A stretch of 38,424 nt of DNA, taken from Prosthecobacter sp. GTDB taxonomy: Bacteria > Verrucomicrobiota > Verrucomicrobiia > Verrucomicrobiales > Verrucomicrobiaceae. Shown here in pieces: positions 19,013-27,421 of the stretch. How positions within the stretch are numbered: position 1 is the first letter of the stretch; each line of letters opens with the position of its first letter. Both the position numbers and the translations under genes were made by a program. The stretch is from contig NZ_JAGRPF010000190.1 in assembly GCF_020439865.1 (NCBI RefSeq), positions 1-38,424 of the forward strand, read 5' to 3'. The notes beneath the pieces are model-generated. The model was not told the origin of the DNA, ran no database searches, and saw only the letters and a list, made by a program, of their open reading frames with translations.

Positions 19013-19047
19013 TCGGCCGCATTCGCATTTCACGAAGTGCGGAGAAG

Positions 19048-19138
19048 TGGCGGTGAGGGAGGGATTCGAACCCTCGGTAGCGGATAAGGCTACGCATCTT
19101 TAGCAAAGATGTGCTTTCGACCACTCAGCCACCTCACC
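19048..19138 (-). tRNA. tRNA-Ser (anticodon GCU)
   Basis: A class II tRNA of 91 nt including an encoded 3' CCA. On the minus strand the acceptor GGTGAGG pairs with CCTCACC, discriminator G. The anticodon stem CATCT/AGATG encloses TTGCTAA with anticodon GCT at 19104-19102. The long variable arm is GTAGC/GCTAC, and the T-arm GAGGG-TTCGAAT-CCCTC is perfect. It lies 93 bp downstream of trmD on the same strand, so it may be co-transcribed or have its own promoter. Confidence 0.97.
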
Positions 19139-19182
19139 AATTTGTTGCACGCTGCCGGTCGGGCCGCGCGGACGCCTATTTA

Positions 19183-19226
19183 GCGTGAAGCGTGGGAGAT
19201 CGTCAAACGAAATGTCAGCTTCACGC
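19183..19226 (-). promoter_or_regulatory. Long-range inverted repeat after trmD
   Basis: A perfect 9-bp inverted repeat (GCGTGAAGC at 19183-19191, GCTTCACGC at 19218-19226) has a 26-nt loop containing a small TCGT/ACGA hairpin. On the minus strand it is followed by TAAATA, which is too weak for a confident terminator. It lies 5 bp past the trmD stop and 44 bp before tRNA-Ser. Confidence 0.45.
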
Positions 19227-19231
19227 ACATC

Positions 19232-19903
19232 TCATTGGAGGAGATCAGGACGGTTCACTCGCGTGCGCTCCACGGCCTGCTGCGCACGCCATTCGGCGAT
19301 CTTCGCGTGGTTGCCGCTCAGCAGCATTTCCGGCACCTTCAGCCCCCGATATTCCGCCGGTTTGGTGTATTGCGGTGCCTCCAGCAGGCCGCTTTCGCCA
19401 AAGCTCTCTTCCACCGCACTCATTTCGTCACCCAGTACGCCTGGCAGCAGACGAACGATGGCATCCATCACCACCACGGCAGCAATGGCTCCATTCGTCA
19501 GCACATAGTCCCCAAGGCTGATCTCCTCGTCCACCCAGTGATCGATGATGCGATGATCCACGCCCTCGTAATGACCGGAGAGAAAAATGAGATGCGACTC
19601 TGCCGACAGGCGATGCGCAGCGGCCTGATCGAAACGTTTCCCCGCAGGTGACAGATAAACAATGCGGGCTTCAGGGGTGTCTAGGCGGTCCAGTGTTTCA
19701 AAGACCGGCTCAGGCCGGATCACCATCCCCTGCCCTCCACCGTAGGGTGTGTCGTCCACATGACGATGTTTTCCCAGCCCCTGTTCGCGCAGATCGTGCA
19801 CATGCAGGTCCAGAATACCCTTTTCCTGGGCACGTCCCATCATGCTCAGGCCCATCGGCACCGAGATGAGTTCCGGGAACAGCGTCACCACATCGATTTT
19901 CAT
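19232..19903 (-). CDS. trmD: tRNA (guanine(37)-N1)-methyltransferase TrmD
   Basis: 223 residues. It methylates G37 next to the anticodon using SAM, preventing +1 frameshifting. The start MKIDVVTLFPELI at 19903 is the family N-terminus; the upstream in-frame start at 19942 adds residues not expected. Motifs are DTPYGGGQGMV, LSGHYEGVD and the trefoil-knot segment ISLGDYVLTNG. The gene stands alone, without the usual rpsP-rimM-trmD-rplS neighbours. It is divergent from sucC, with 120 bp between the start codons. Confidence 0.95.
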   Translation of the reverse strand: MKIDVVTLFPELISVPMGLSMMGRAQEKGILDLHVHDLREQGLGKHRHVDDTPYGGGQGMVIRPEPVFETLDRLDTPEARIVYLSPAGKRFDQAAAHRLSAESHLIFLSGHYEGVDHRIIDHWVDEEISLGDYVLTNGAIAAVVVMDAIVRLLPGVLGDEMSAVEESFGESGLLEAPQYTKPAEYRGLKVPEMLLSGNHAKIAEWRAQQAVERTRVNRPDLLQ

Positions 19904-19972
19904 GACAGCGCTATGCCGCAACCTTTCCAGCACGGCAAGCACGGCATTCTTGTCATCGCAGGGGAATGCGCC

Positions 19973-20000
19973 TTGACGCTTCGAGTCACACTTCTACTAT
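19973..20000 (+). promoter_or_regulatory. Candidate promoter of sucC
   Basis: TTGACG (19973-19978), a 16-bp spacer and TACTAT (19995-20000). Transcription near 20007 would leave a leader of only about 17 nt with a U-rich run (attttttctcc) before the ATG. Confidence 0.6.
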
Positions 20001-20023
20001 CGCGGCTCCCCCATTTTTTCTCC

Positions 20024-21208
20024 ATGAACATCCACGAGTACCAAGCCAAGCAACTGTTTGAAAAATTCGGCGTCGCCAGCCCCAAGGGCATCGTCGCCAG
20101 CACGGCGGAGGAAGCAGGAGCCGCCGCACGTGAAATCGGTGGCACGGGTCTCGTGGTCAAAGCCCAGGTGCATGCCGGCGGTCGTGGCAAAGGCACCTTC
20201 AAAAACGGTTTCAAAGGTGGCGTACATCTCGTCAACACCCCCGAGGAGGCGCAGGACATCGCCGGCAAAATGCTCGGCCAGACCCTCGTCACCCATCAGA
20301 CCGGCCCCGAAGGCAAGCTCGTCAGCAAGGTGCTCATCGCCAAGTCCGTGGACATCACCAAGGAATACTACTTTGCCATCCTCTTTGATCGCGGCACCAG
20401 CGGCCACGCCATCATCGCCTCCACCGAAGGCGGCATGAACATCGAAGAAGTCGCTGAGAAGACCCCGGAAAAGATCACCAAGGAGTTCATCCATCCGACA
20501 CTCGGTCTGCAGGGCTACCAGTGCCGCAAGATTGCAGCCTCGCTCGGCTTGCGCGGTCCGCTGATGAACCAGGCCGTGAAGCTGTTCACGGCGCTTTGGA
20601 ATCTCTATCTCAAGGCAGACTGCTCGCTGGTGGAAATCAATCCGCTCGCCATCACCACCGACAACCAGGTCGTCGCCCTCGACGCCAAATTCAACTTTGA
20701 CGACAACGCCCTCTACCGCCAGAAGGACGTCGTTGCGATGCGTGACACGACGGAAGAGGATCCTCGCGAAGTCGCCGCCAGCGAATTCGGCCTCAACTAC
20801 ATCGGCCTCGACGGCAACATCGCCTGCCTTGTCAACGGCGCCGGCCTCGCCATGTCCACCATGGACATCATCAAATTCCACGGCGGCGAACCTGCCAACT
20901 TCCTCGACGTCGGCGGTGGTGCCACGAAGGAGCAGGTCACAGCAGCCTTTAAGATCATTCTCGGCGATCCCAATGTGAAGGGCATCTTGGTAAACATCTT
21001 TGGCGGCATCATGGACTGTGACATCATCGCCCACGGCATCGTCGCTGCGGCCCAGGAAGTCTCGCTCAGCATTCCGCTGGTCGTTCGCCTCGAAGGCAAC
21101 AACGTCGAGGCCGGCAAAGCCACCCTCGCCGCCAGCGGTCTCGCGATCACCAGTGCCGGCGACCTCACCGACGCCGCTCAGAAGATCGTGGCTGCCGTGA
21201 ATGGTTAA
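20024..21208 (+). CDS. sucC: Succinyl-CoA synthetase (ADP-forming) subunit beta
   Basis: 394 residues. It catalyses the nucleotide-binding half-reaction of succinyl-CoA + ADP/GDP + Pi to succinate in the TCA cycle. It starts with MNIHEYQAKQLFEKFG, the family N-terminus. The ATP-grasp part includes VVKAQVHAGGRGKGTF and LVEINPLAIT, and the C-terminal ligase domain has NIFGGIMDCD. The upstream in-frame start at 19760 runs antisense through trmD and is rejected. The alpha subunit gene sucD, normally next to it, is not in the window. An intrinsic terminator follows at 21251-21285. Confidence 0.95.
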   Translation: MNIHEYQAKQLFEKFGVASPKGIVASTAEEAGAAAREIGGTGLVVKAQVHAGGRGKGTFKNGFKGGVHLVNTPEEAQDIAGKMLGQTLVTHQTGPEGKLVSKVLIAKSVDITKEYYFAILFDRGTSGHAIIASTEGGMNIEEVAEKTPEKITKEFIHPTLGLQGYQCRKIAASLGLRGPLMNQAVKLFTALWNLYLKADCSLVEINPLAITTDNQVVALDAKFNFDDNALYRQKDVVAMRDTTEEDPREVAASEFGLNYIGLDGNIACLVNGAGLAMSTMDIIKFHGGEPANFLDVGGGATKEQVTAAFKIILGDPNVKGILVNIFGGIMDCDIIAHGIVAAAQEVSLSIPLVVRLEGNNVEAGKATLAASGLAITSAGDLTDAAQKIVAAVNG

Positions 21209-21250
21209 GCGGAACTTCTGTCCCCTACACCGGAAAACGAACAACTTTGA

Positions 21251-21285
21251 AAACCCGATTTACGGCAACGTGAATCGGGTTTTTA
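21251..21285 (+). terminator. Intrinsic terminator after sucC
   Basis: An 11-bp perfect stem, AAAACCCGATT (21251-21261) with AATCGGGTTTT (21274-21284), has a 12-nt loop. The 3' arm runs into a T-tract (21281-21285). It ends only 9 bp before the start codon of the pentapeptide-repeat gene. Confidence 0.85.
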
Positions 21286-21294
21286 TTTGGCCCC

Positions 21295-21759
21295 ATGGCC
21301 AGCATCACTACCGAAGAACTTCTCGCTCACACCCAATGGCTCGAAAGCGGAGGCAAGAGCGGACGCAAGATCGACGAAACCGGCATGAACCTCGCAGGAG
21401 CCACGTTGAACGATCTCAACATGGCGAAGGCCCAGTTTGTGGGCACCACCTTCACCAAGGCAAATCTGGCAGGCACCAACCTTTCCGGCGGTGACTTTAG
21501 CGGCGCCAATCTGGACAATGCCGACTTGAGCGGAGCCGACCTCAGCGGTGCTGACCTCGGCGGGGTCTCCATGCGCCATGCCAATCTGAGCAACGCCAAC
21601 ATCCGCGGCGCAGACCTCTCCGGAGCGAATCTGGAAGGCGCGAATTTGACCAACGCCGACTTCACCAACGCCGATCTCATCGCGGCCAACCTGACGGGCA
21701 CAATTCAAACCGGCATGATCTATGCCGGTGCCAAGCTTGCCGACACACAGGGATTGTAA
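21295..21759 (+). CDS. Pentapeptide-repeat protein
   Basis: 154 residues. A short N-terminal helix segment (ELLAHTQWLESGGKSGRK, residues 8-25) is of a kind often seen before pentapeptide repeats. From about residue 31 to 140 there are consecutive A-(N/D)-L-x-x pentapeptides (ANLDNADLSGADLSGADL), which fold into a right-handed quadrilateral beta-helix. Function is not predictable. Some relatives mimic DNA and protect gyrase, but nothing here shows that. No signal peptide is present. The start ATG at 21295 lies just behind the sucC terminator with no Shine-Dalgarno, so either read-through or an unseen promoter must feed it. Confidence 0.85.
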   Translation: MASITTEELLAHTQWLESGGKSGRKIDETGMNLAGATLNDLNMAKAQFVGTTFTKANLAGTNLSGGDFSGANLDNADLSGADLSGADLGGVSMRHANLSNANIRGADLSGANLEGANLTNADFTNADLIAANLTGTIQTGMIYAGAKLADTQGL

Positions 21760-21820
21760 GGTGAGATCAGGCTCTGTGGCTTGCGGCGCAACATCGCTCC
21801 GCCTTCGGCGTAATTCGTGA

Positions 21821-22753
21821 ATGACATCACGTCGCACCTTCCTGTCGTCCGGACTTGCCGCACTCGCTTCGCGCGGCATGGCACAAACCGAGTCCGCCGC
21901 TGTCGAGCCGATCATCGACATCCATCAGCACATGAACTACCACCTGCGCACGGATGAGCATCTCCTGGCGCATCAGAAAGCGATGGGAATCACGACGACG
22001 ATCATCCTGCCCGCCGGAACCTATGTGAACCGACCGTCGACCCATAACGGCAAGTCAAACGGGCTCGCCGCCAAATGCGCCACCACCGAGCCCGCGCGCG
22101 ATTTTGCCAAGGCGCATCCCGATGCCTACCTCTGGGCTGCGAACGAGGTCACCGATCTCGAAAACGCGCCTGTAGAAATCGAAAAGTGGCTCAAACAGGG
22201 TGCCTGCATGATCGGCGAGCAGAAGTTCATGGTGGAGTGCGATTCCCCCGCGAGCCAGAAACTGTACGAACTCGCAGGCGCCTACAAGGTGCCGATCCTC
22301 CTGCACTTTCAGCACCAGACCTACAATCTCGGCTACGACCGCTTTCACACCATGCTGGCAAAGTTTCCCAATACGAACTTCATCGGTCACGCCCAGACGT
22401 TCTGGGGCAACATCGACAAAATGCAGGAGCAGAAGAATCTGTATCCCAAGGGCAAGGTCACCCCGGGCGGCCTCACAGACCGGTATCTCGCCGACTATCC
22501 CAACATGTTCGCCGACATGTCCGCCGGCTCAGGGTTAAATGCGCTCACCCGCGACGAAGATCACACCCGTGGCTTTTTCGAACGTCATCAGGACAAGGTC
22601 CTCTACGGCAGCGACTGCGCCGATCATCTCGGACGCGGCCCGGGCTGTCAGGGCGCCGCCACCATTGCCGCCATCCGCAAGCTTGCGCCCAACAAAGAAG
22701 TCGAGCGCAAGATCCTGTTCGAGAACTCGAAAAAGCTGTTTCGGCTGGCGTGA
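21821..22753 (+). CDS. Tat-exported amidohydrolase (Amidohydro_2-like)
   Basis: 310 residues. It begins with a twin-arginine signal (MTSRRTFLSSGLAALASRG). A metal-dependent TIM-barrel hydrolase of the amidohydrolase-2 type follows: IIDIHQHMNYH (HxH motif, strand 1), LLHFQHQ, FIGHAQTFWG and YGSDCADH (late Asp). The family includes decarboxylases and lactonases, and the substrate is not evident. A small CGCC-TTC-GGCG hairpin lies just upstream at about 21800-21810. The stop TGA abuts the stop of the convergent aminotransferase within a TGATCA palindrome. Confidence 0.82.
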   Translation: MTSRRTFLSSGLAALASRGMAQTESAAVEPIIDIHQHMNYHLRTDEHLLAHQKAMGITTTIILPAGTYVNRPSTHNGKSNGLAAKCATTEPARDFAKAHPDAYLWAANEVTDLENAPVEIEKWLKQGACMIGEQKFMVECDSPASQKLYELAGAYKVPILLHFQHQTYNLGYDRFHTMLAKFPNTNFIGHAQTFWGNIDKMQEQKNLYPKGKVTPGGLTDRYLADYPNMFADMSAGSGLNALTRDEDHTRGFFERHQDKVLYGSDCADHLGRGPGCQGAATIAAIRKLAPNKEVERKILFENSKKLFRLA

Positions 22754-23935
22754 TCAGGCCCCGGCTGCCCGCACCTCGTTGACGAACTCCTCCATCAAGT
22801 CCATCGCCTTCGCGATGAGTTCAGGCGCGGTCGCGTAGCAGCAGCGGACGAATCCCTCACCGGCGCTGCTGAAGGCGCTGCCGGGGACGACGGCCACACT
22901 CTTCTTTTCCAGAAGCTTGATGGCGAAGTCCTTGCTGCTGAGACCGGTGCTGCGGATCTCGGGAAACACATAAAATGCTCCGCCGGGGTTGAAGCAATGC
23001 AGTCCCATGCCGTTGAGGCGGCTGACGATGAGATTGCGGCGTTGCTCGTAGCTCTGGCGCATCTCTTCGTAGGCGCTTGCCCCCATCTTGAGCGCCTCAA
23101 TGCCGGCCATCTGGCTCATGATGGGAGCGCAGAGCATGCAGTACTGATGAATCTTCATCATCGCTTCGCGGAGCGGAGCTGGAGCACAGGCGTAGCCAAG
23201 GCGCCAGCCGGTCATGGCAAACGCTTTGCTGAAGCCATGCAGCAGCACGGTGCGTTCACGCATGCCGGGAAATTCCACGATGCTCTTGTGCTCGCGACCG
23301 TCATACAGCAGTTCGCAGTAGATCTCGTCGGTGAAGACGAGCAGGTCATGCTTCACCGCCAACGCGGCGATCTTGGCCAGTTCCTCATGCGGCATGATGC
23401 CGCCGGTGGGATTGGTCGGGAAGTTCAGGGCGATCACCTTGGTCCGCGGCGTGATCGCATTTTCCACATCCTCGGCCATGAGCGCAAATTCGTTCTCCTC
23501 GCGTGTCTGCACGACCACGGGAACACCGTAGGCCATTTTGATACTCGGGCTGTAGCTCACGTAGCAGGGCTCGTGATAAATCACCTCGTCACCCGGATTC
23601 AATACAGCGCGGAAAGCGATATCGAGCGCCTCGCTTACGCCAACGGTGACGAGGATCTCCGTCTTCGGATCGTAGGTGACGCGGAACTGCTTCGTCACGT
23701 AATCGCTGATCGCTACGCGCAACGATTCGAGACCGAGGTTCGAGGTGTAGCTCGTCTGTCCCTTTTCAAGAGAGCGGATCACTGCCTCGCGGATCGGCCA
23801 CGGAGTCGGTTTGTCCGGTTCGCCGACGCCAAGAGAAATGACATCGCTGCGTCCGATGACGAGTTCAAAGAAATCGCGGATGCCGGAGCGTGGCAGATCG
23901 CGAATGACCTGGGAAAGTTTGCTGTCGTAGTCCAT
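22754..23935 (-). CDS. PLP-dependent class I/II aminotransferase
   Basis: 393 residues, fold-type I aminotransferase. Visible motifs are LGVGEPDKPTP (substrate loop), the GVSEALD cofactor loop near 99-105, NFPTNPTGG (171-179), FTDEIYCELLYDG, and the Schiff-base Lys K237 in HGFSKAFAMTGWRLGY. It resembles the AspC/AlaA-like group. The amino donor and acceptor cannot be fixed from sequence. An Lrp-type regulator gene ends 19 bp upstream, so the two are probably one operon and the regulator may control this enzyme. Confidence 0.92.
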   Translation of the reverse strand: MDYDSKLSQVIRDLPRSGIRDFFELVIGRSDVISLGVGEPDKPTPWPIREAVIRSLEKGQTSYTSNLGLESLRVAISDYVTKQFRVTYDPKTEILVTVGVSEALDIAFRAVLNPGDEVIYHEPCYVSYSPSIKMAYGVPVVVQTREENEFALMAEDVENAITPRTKVIALNFPTNPTGGIMPHEELAKIAALAVKHDLLVFTDEIYCELLYDGREHKSIVEFPGMRERTVLLHGFSKAFAMTGWRLGYACAPAPLREAMMKIHQYCMLCAPIMSQMAGIEALKMGASAYEEMRQSYEQRRNLIVSRLNGMGLHCFNPGGAFYVFPEIRSTGLSSKDFAIKLLEKKSVAVVPGSAFSSAGEGFVRCCYATAPELIAKAMDLMEEFVNEVRAAGA

Positions 23936-23954
23936 GACCGTTATTTCTCACCAC

Positions 23955-24434
23955 TCATGGAGCCACCGGCAGACGTTCTTCATCCCCTCCGCCGTTGGCG
24001 AGGAAACCTCCCTGTTTATAGGGCTTCAACTGGAAGTGCGTGGCCGTGGACAGCACACCGCCGAGCGTGCTGAGTTTTTCAGCCACAAACGTGGCCACAT
24101 CCAGAAGGTCCTTGCCCTCCACCACCACGGCGAGGTCATAACCACCGCTCATGAGGAAGCAGTCGCGCACCTGGTCAAACTTCGAAATACGGCGGGCGAG
24201 ACGATCAAATCCCCCGTTCGGTTCCGGTGTGATCCGCACTTCGATCAGAGCCGTGACACGACGATCCCCCGCCTTCAGGCGGTCCACCACGGCGCTGTAT
24301 CCCAGAATCGTGCCATCTGCCTCGGCTGCCGCGATCCGGGCCGCCACTTCGGCTTCGGAGATGCCCAAAGCCAGGGCGAGTTCCTTGGGGGTGCGGTTGG
24401 AGTTGTTGCGAAGCAGTTCGATGAGCGGGTCCAT
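23955..24434 (-). CDS. Lrp/AsnC family transcriptional regulator
   Basis: 159 residues. The N-terminal winged helix-turn-helix is about residues 1-50 (RTPKELALALGISEAEVAARI, then DGTILGYSAVVD). The C-terminal RAM/ligand domain is about 60-145 (VTALIEVRITPE, CFLMSGGYDLAVVVEGKD). Members sense amino acids and usually regulate themselves and neighbouring amino-acid genes. The ATG at 24434 is chosen because Lrp proteins start right before this helix. The in-frame start at 24464 adds ten residues without support. It is divergent from the cca gene across 80 bp. Confidence 0.9.
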   Translation of the reverse strand: MDPLIELLRNNSNRTPKELALALGISEAEVAARIAAAEADGTILGYSAVVDRLKAGDRRVTALIEVRITPEPNGGFDRLARRISKFDQVRDCFLMSGGYDLAVVVEGKDLLDVATFVAEKLSTLGGVLSTATHFQLKPYKQGGFLANGGGDEERLPVAP

Positions 24435-24514
24435 GATAAGGGCGGCGATTGTAACGCGAGACACTGATTTGAACAGCGGAAAGCAGAATCAACATTGAAC
24501 AATCAACTTGGACC

Positions 24515-25867
24515 ATGGAACATCGCCGCATGCTTGCCACCGCCATCCAGGTCATCGAAAAACTCACCCAGGCCGGTTACACCGCCCTGCTGGCGGGCGG
24601 CTGCGTACGGGACATGCTGCTGGGGCGTGAGCCGAAAGACTTCGATGTGGCCACCAGTGCCACTCCGGAGCAGGTCGTGAAGCTTTTCCCCGGCGCACAG
24701 ACCGTGGGCGCGCATTTCGGCGTCGTCATCGTGCGCTTGAACCACATCCATATTGAGGTGGCCACCTTCCGCAGCGATGGAAGTTATTCGGACGGCCGCC
24801 GTCCTGACACCGTGACATTCTCCACGCCGGAACTCGACGCTCAGCGCCGCGACTTCACGGTGAACGGTCTGTTCTTCGATCCACTGACTGAAAAGGTGAT
24901 CGACTACGTCGGCGGGCAGAATGATCTGCGCATGGGACTGCTGCGCGCGATCGGCGTTGCAAAGGATCGCTTTGAGGAGGACCACCTGCGCATGCTGCGT
25001 GCGGTGCGTTTTTCCACCGTGCTCGGCTTCGACATCGAGCATGCCACCTGGGAGTCCATCTGCGGTCTCGCTGAGAAAATCAAAGGCGTGAGCATCGAGC
25101 GCATTCGCGAGGAGTTCATCAAGACGATGCTCAGCCCGAACCGTGTGCGTGGCTTCGATCTGCTGGTGAACAGCGGTCTCATGGAGCAGTTCCTGCCGGA
25201 GATTCTCGTGCTGCAGGGCTGCGAGCAGCCGCCTCAGTTTCATCCGGAAGGCGATGTCTTCATTCACACCCGCCTCATGCTCAGCCTGCTGCCTGCCGAT
25301 GCCTCGTTGCCTCTGGTGATGAGCGTGCTGCTGCATGACATCGCCAAGCCGGCCACACAAACCCGCGACGCCGAAACGGGTCGCATCCGCTTCAACGGCC
25401 ATGACAAACTCGGAGCCGAGATGAGCGGCGAAATCATGCGCCGCATGAAGTTCCCAAACGACGTCATCGAACCCACCGTCGTGGCCGTGGAAAACCACAT
25501 GGCCTTCATGAACGTGCAGAAGATGCGCACCGCGACGCTGCGGCGCTTCATGGCGCGTCCCTCATTTGATGACGAACTCGCCCTGCATCGTGTCGATTGC
25601 CTTGGGTCCAACTGCTTCACGGACAACTACGACTTCCTCCTCGCGAAGAAGCATGAGTTCGCCAACGAGCCCATCCTTCCGCCGCGCCTCATCAACGGAG
25701 GAGATCTGATCGCAAAAGGCTGGCACGCCGGGAAAGCGCTGGGCAGGCTGCTGCACACGCTGCAGACGCTTCAGCTCGAAGGCACGCTCAAGACAAAGGA
25801 CGAGGCGCTAGCCTGGGTCGCAGAAAATGCACCCGTGCCGGATGTGTTTGAAGCCGTGGAGGAATAG
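24515..25867 (+). CDS. CCA tRNA nucleotidyltransferase / poly(A) polymerase family protein
   Basis: 450 residues, class II nucleotidyltransferase. The head domain has LLAGGCVRDMLLGREPKDFD with the metal-binding DFD, the RRDFTVNGLFFD motif, and the EDHLRMLRAVRF segment of the neck. An HD-like motif (LLHDIAKPATQT, near 270) follows in the C-terminal half. It adds CCA, or A residues, to RNA 3' ends. CCA-adding, A-adding and poly(A) polymerase activities cannot be separated from sequence alone. The tRNA-Ser in this window already encodes CCA, so repair rather than synthesis may be its job for that tRNA. Confidence 0.9.
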   Translation: MEHRRMLATAIQVIEKLTQAGYTALLAGGCVRDMLLGREPKDFDVATSATPEQVVKLFPGAQTVGAHFGVVIVRLNHIHIEVATFRSDGSYSDGRRPDTVTFSTPELDAQRRDFTVNGLFFDPLTEKVIDYVGGQNDLRMGLLRAIGVAKDRFEEDHLRMLRAVRFSTVLGFDIEHATWESICGLAEKIKGVSIERIREEFIKTMLSPNRVRGFDLLVNSGLMEQFLPEILVLQGCEQPPQFHPEGDVFIHTRLMLSLLPADASLPLVMSVLLHDIAKPATQTRDAETGRIRFNGHDKLGAEMSGEIMRRMKFPNDVIEPTVVAVENHMAFMNVQKMRTATLRRFMARPSFDDELALHRVDCLGSNCFTDNYDFLLAKKHEFANEPILPPRLINGGDLIAKGWHAGKALGRLLHTLQTLQLEGTLKTKDEALAWVAENAPVPDVFEAVEE

Positions 25868-25965
25868 GGGGCTTAAGGCTATCCGGGCTTTTCTTCTCCA
25901 CCTTCACAGAATCTCCTGTTCAGGATTCCGGAGGCCATGTTCAGTTTCTAACTTTTCTATCTGCC

Positions 25966-26319
25966 ATGTCCGGCCCCTCCAATCCACGTTCATTCGACAC
26001 CACCTCCGCGCTGTTTGGCGTCGCCATCATTCAGGCGCTTATAGGCTTTGTCGGCTATCTCAGTTTCGACTGGCGTCGCTTCACTTGGTTCCAGTGGGCC
26101 ATCATGCTCAGTGCATTCCTCTACATCGCGCTCGGCATCGCAGCAAAGAAGCATCCCCGCCTCGCCGTCGGGCTCGGCATCGGATTCTTCGTGGCCTACC
26201 TCCTCGCCCAAGCCCTCATCCATCCTCCCCTGGTCTTCGCCGGTCTCATCCACAAGATTCCGGTCTCTGTTCTGCTACTCACCGGTCTCGACCAAGCTCT
26301 CCGACAGACCGTTCGGTAA
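25966..26319 (+). CDS. Small hydrophobic membrane protein
   Basis: 117 residues with three or four predicted membrane segments (SALFGVAIIQALIGFVGYL; FQWAIMLSAFLYIALGIAA; LAVGLGIGFFVAYLLAQALI; and a weaker one near IPVSVLLLTGL). I do not recognise a family. It lies 98 bp downstream of the nucleotidyltransferase gene and converges on the lipoprotein peptidase gene with a 25-bp gap that has no terminator. Confidence 0.65.
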   Translation: MSGPSNPRSFDTTSALFGVAIIQALIGFVGYLSFDWRRFTWFQWAIMLSAFLYIALGIAAKKHPRLAVGLGIGFFVAYLLAQALIHPPLVFAGLIHKIPVSVLLLTGLDQALRQTVR

Positions 26320-26344
26320 ACGACGCCCTGCTGTCCGCCACTAC

Positions 26345-27382
26345 TCAGGACTTTGGTGTGCCGAGGATCTTCATGCGCTCGTCGTTGTCGAGTTTCCGCA
26401 TGGACTCCACCTCATGATGGAAGGCTTCGAGGTCTCCACCATGCTGTTTGAGAATTCGTTCGAAACCGGGAACCATCGTGTAGTAGGTGGCCACGGTATT
26501 GAGGCGGGCGTTGTTCCAACCAGGAGCGCCCTGAGGCCCCCGGGCATTCGAGGATGGACGAAGCACGAGTGCCTTTTTCAACATCTCTTCAAAGACCTGC
26601 CGTTTGGCCCGGCGCTCAGCCTCAACGTCCAGATGACTGTTCGCATACACAGCCTTCAACTGATCCCGGGCCTCCAGCATGAGATGAATGATCTCACGAT
26701 TCTTCCTGCGCTCGGATTCATATTTCCGCAGCGTGACGAAGTCTCGCTTGGAGCGCAGCCAGCGGCGAACCCCCTCCTCGGCATTGGCGGTGGCGAAGGC
26801 TTCGTTAAAGTCCGTATCCCCCGGGATGAAGACCTTGGCGTGGGTCAGTTCGTGGAAGATGAGTTCGGCGAGATCCGCATCGCTGCGATGCAGGAAGGTG
26901 TTCAGCACCGGATCTTTGAGATAGCCCAGCGTCGAGTAGGCCTCGACACCGCCAACGAAGACGTCATAGCCCTTGTTCTTCAGCTGTTTCGCTTCCACTA
27001 CGGCATCCTTCTCGTCGAAGAAACCTCGATATTTCAGACTGCCGACGAGCGGATACCACCACTTTTTGCCTTCGACTGAGAACTCCGGCGCGGCATAGAC
27101 CACCCACACGACGTAGGGACGTTTGAGGTCGCAGTACTTGCCAAAACTCTTCGTGGGCAGGTGAAGGTCGCTGGCGGCATAAGCACGCAGTTCCTCGATA
27201 AGTTCCAGACGCCTTTTGACATGGGTGCTGACGCTGTCATCGGCCAGGACCGTGGCATTGGAGCGGGACTCGCGCCAGATTTCCATCTGCCCGCCCATGG
27301 CCTGGGTGTAGAACTTCACAGTACCACACGAACAAACCAGCAGGGCCGGGAGAAGCGCGAACCAGTTGCGTGCGGTCATCAT
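26345..27382 (-). CDS. Lipoprotein zinc peptidase, putative aminopeptidase family
   Basis: 345 residues from the ATG at 27382 (a second ATG follows directly). A lipoprotein signal is plausible (ALLPALLVCSCGTV, with Cys after VCS). The zincin motif HELTH sits in AELIFHELTHAKVFI, followed by NEAFATANAEEG, which supplies the third ligand. The length and the segments YFVGGVEAYSTLGYLKDP-like and FNEAFATANAEEG fit the uncharacterised putative aminopeptidase family (COG4324/PF10023). It probably acts in the periplasm. A longer in-frame version starting at 27733 would overlap uxaC and is rejected. It is divergent from uxaC, with 39 bp between starts. Confidence 0.82.
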   Translation of the reverse strand: MMTARNWFALLPALLVCSCGTVKFYTQAMGGQMEIWRESRSNATVLADDSVSTHVKRRLELIEELRAYAASDLHLPTKSFGKYCDLKRPYVVWVVYAAPEFSVEGKKWWYPLVGSLKYRGFFDEKDAVVEAKQLKNKGYDVFVGGVEAYSTLGYLKDPVLNTFLHRSDADLAELIFHELTHAKVFIPGDTDFNEAFATANAEEGVRRWLRSKRDFVTLRKYESERRKNREIIHLMLEARDQLKAVYANSHLDVEAERRAKRQVFEEMLKKALVLRPSSNARGPQGAPGWNNARLNTVATYYTMVPGFERILKQHGGDLEAFHHEVESMRKLDNDERMKILGTPKS

Positions 27383-27421
27383 CGCGTCAGTGTAGCGGCT
27401 CATTTCCAACCGCAAACTGCA

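Noticed and set aside
19017..19042. Hairpin after the DUF4340 gene as a terminator
   Set aside because: The 9-bp stem has a bulge and no T-tract on either strand, so I do not annotate it as a terminator.
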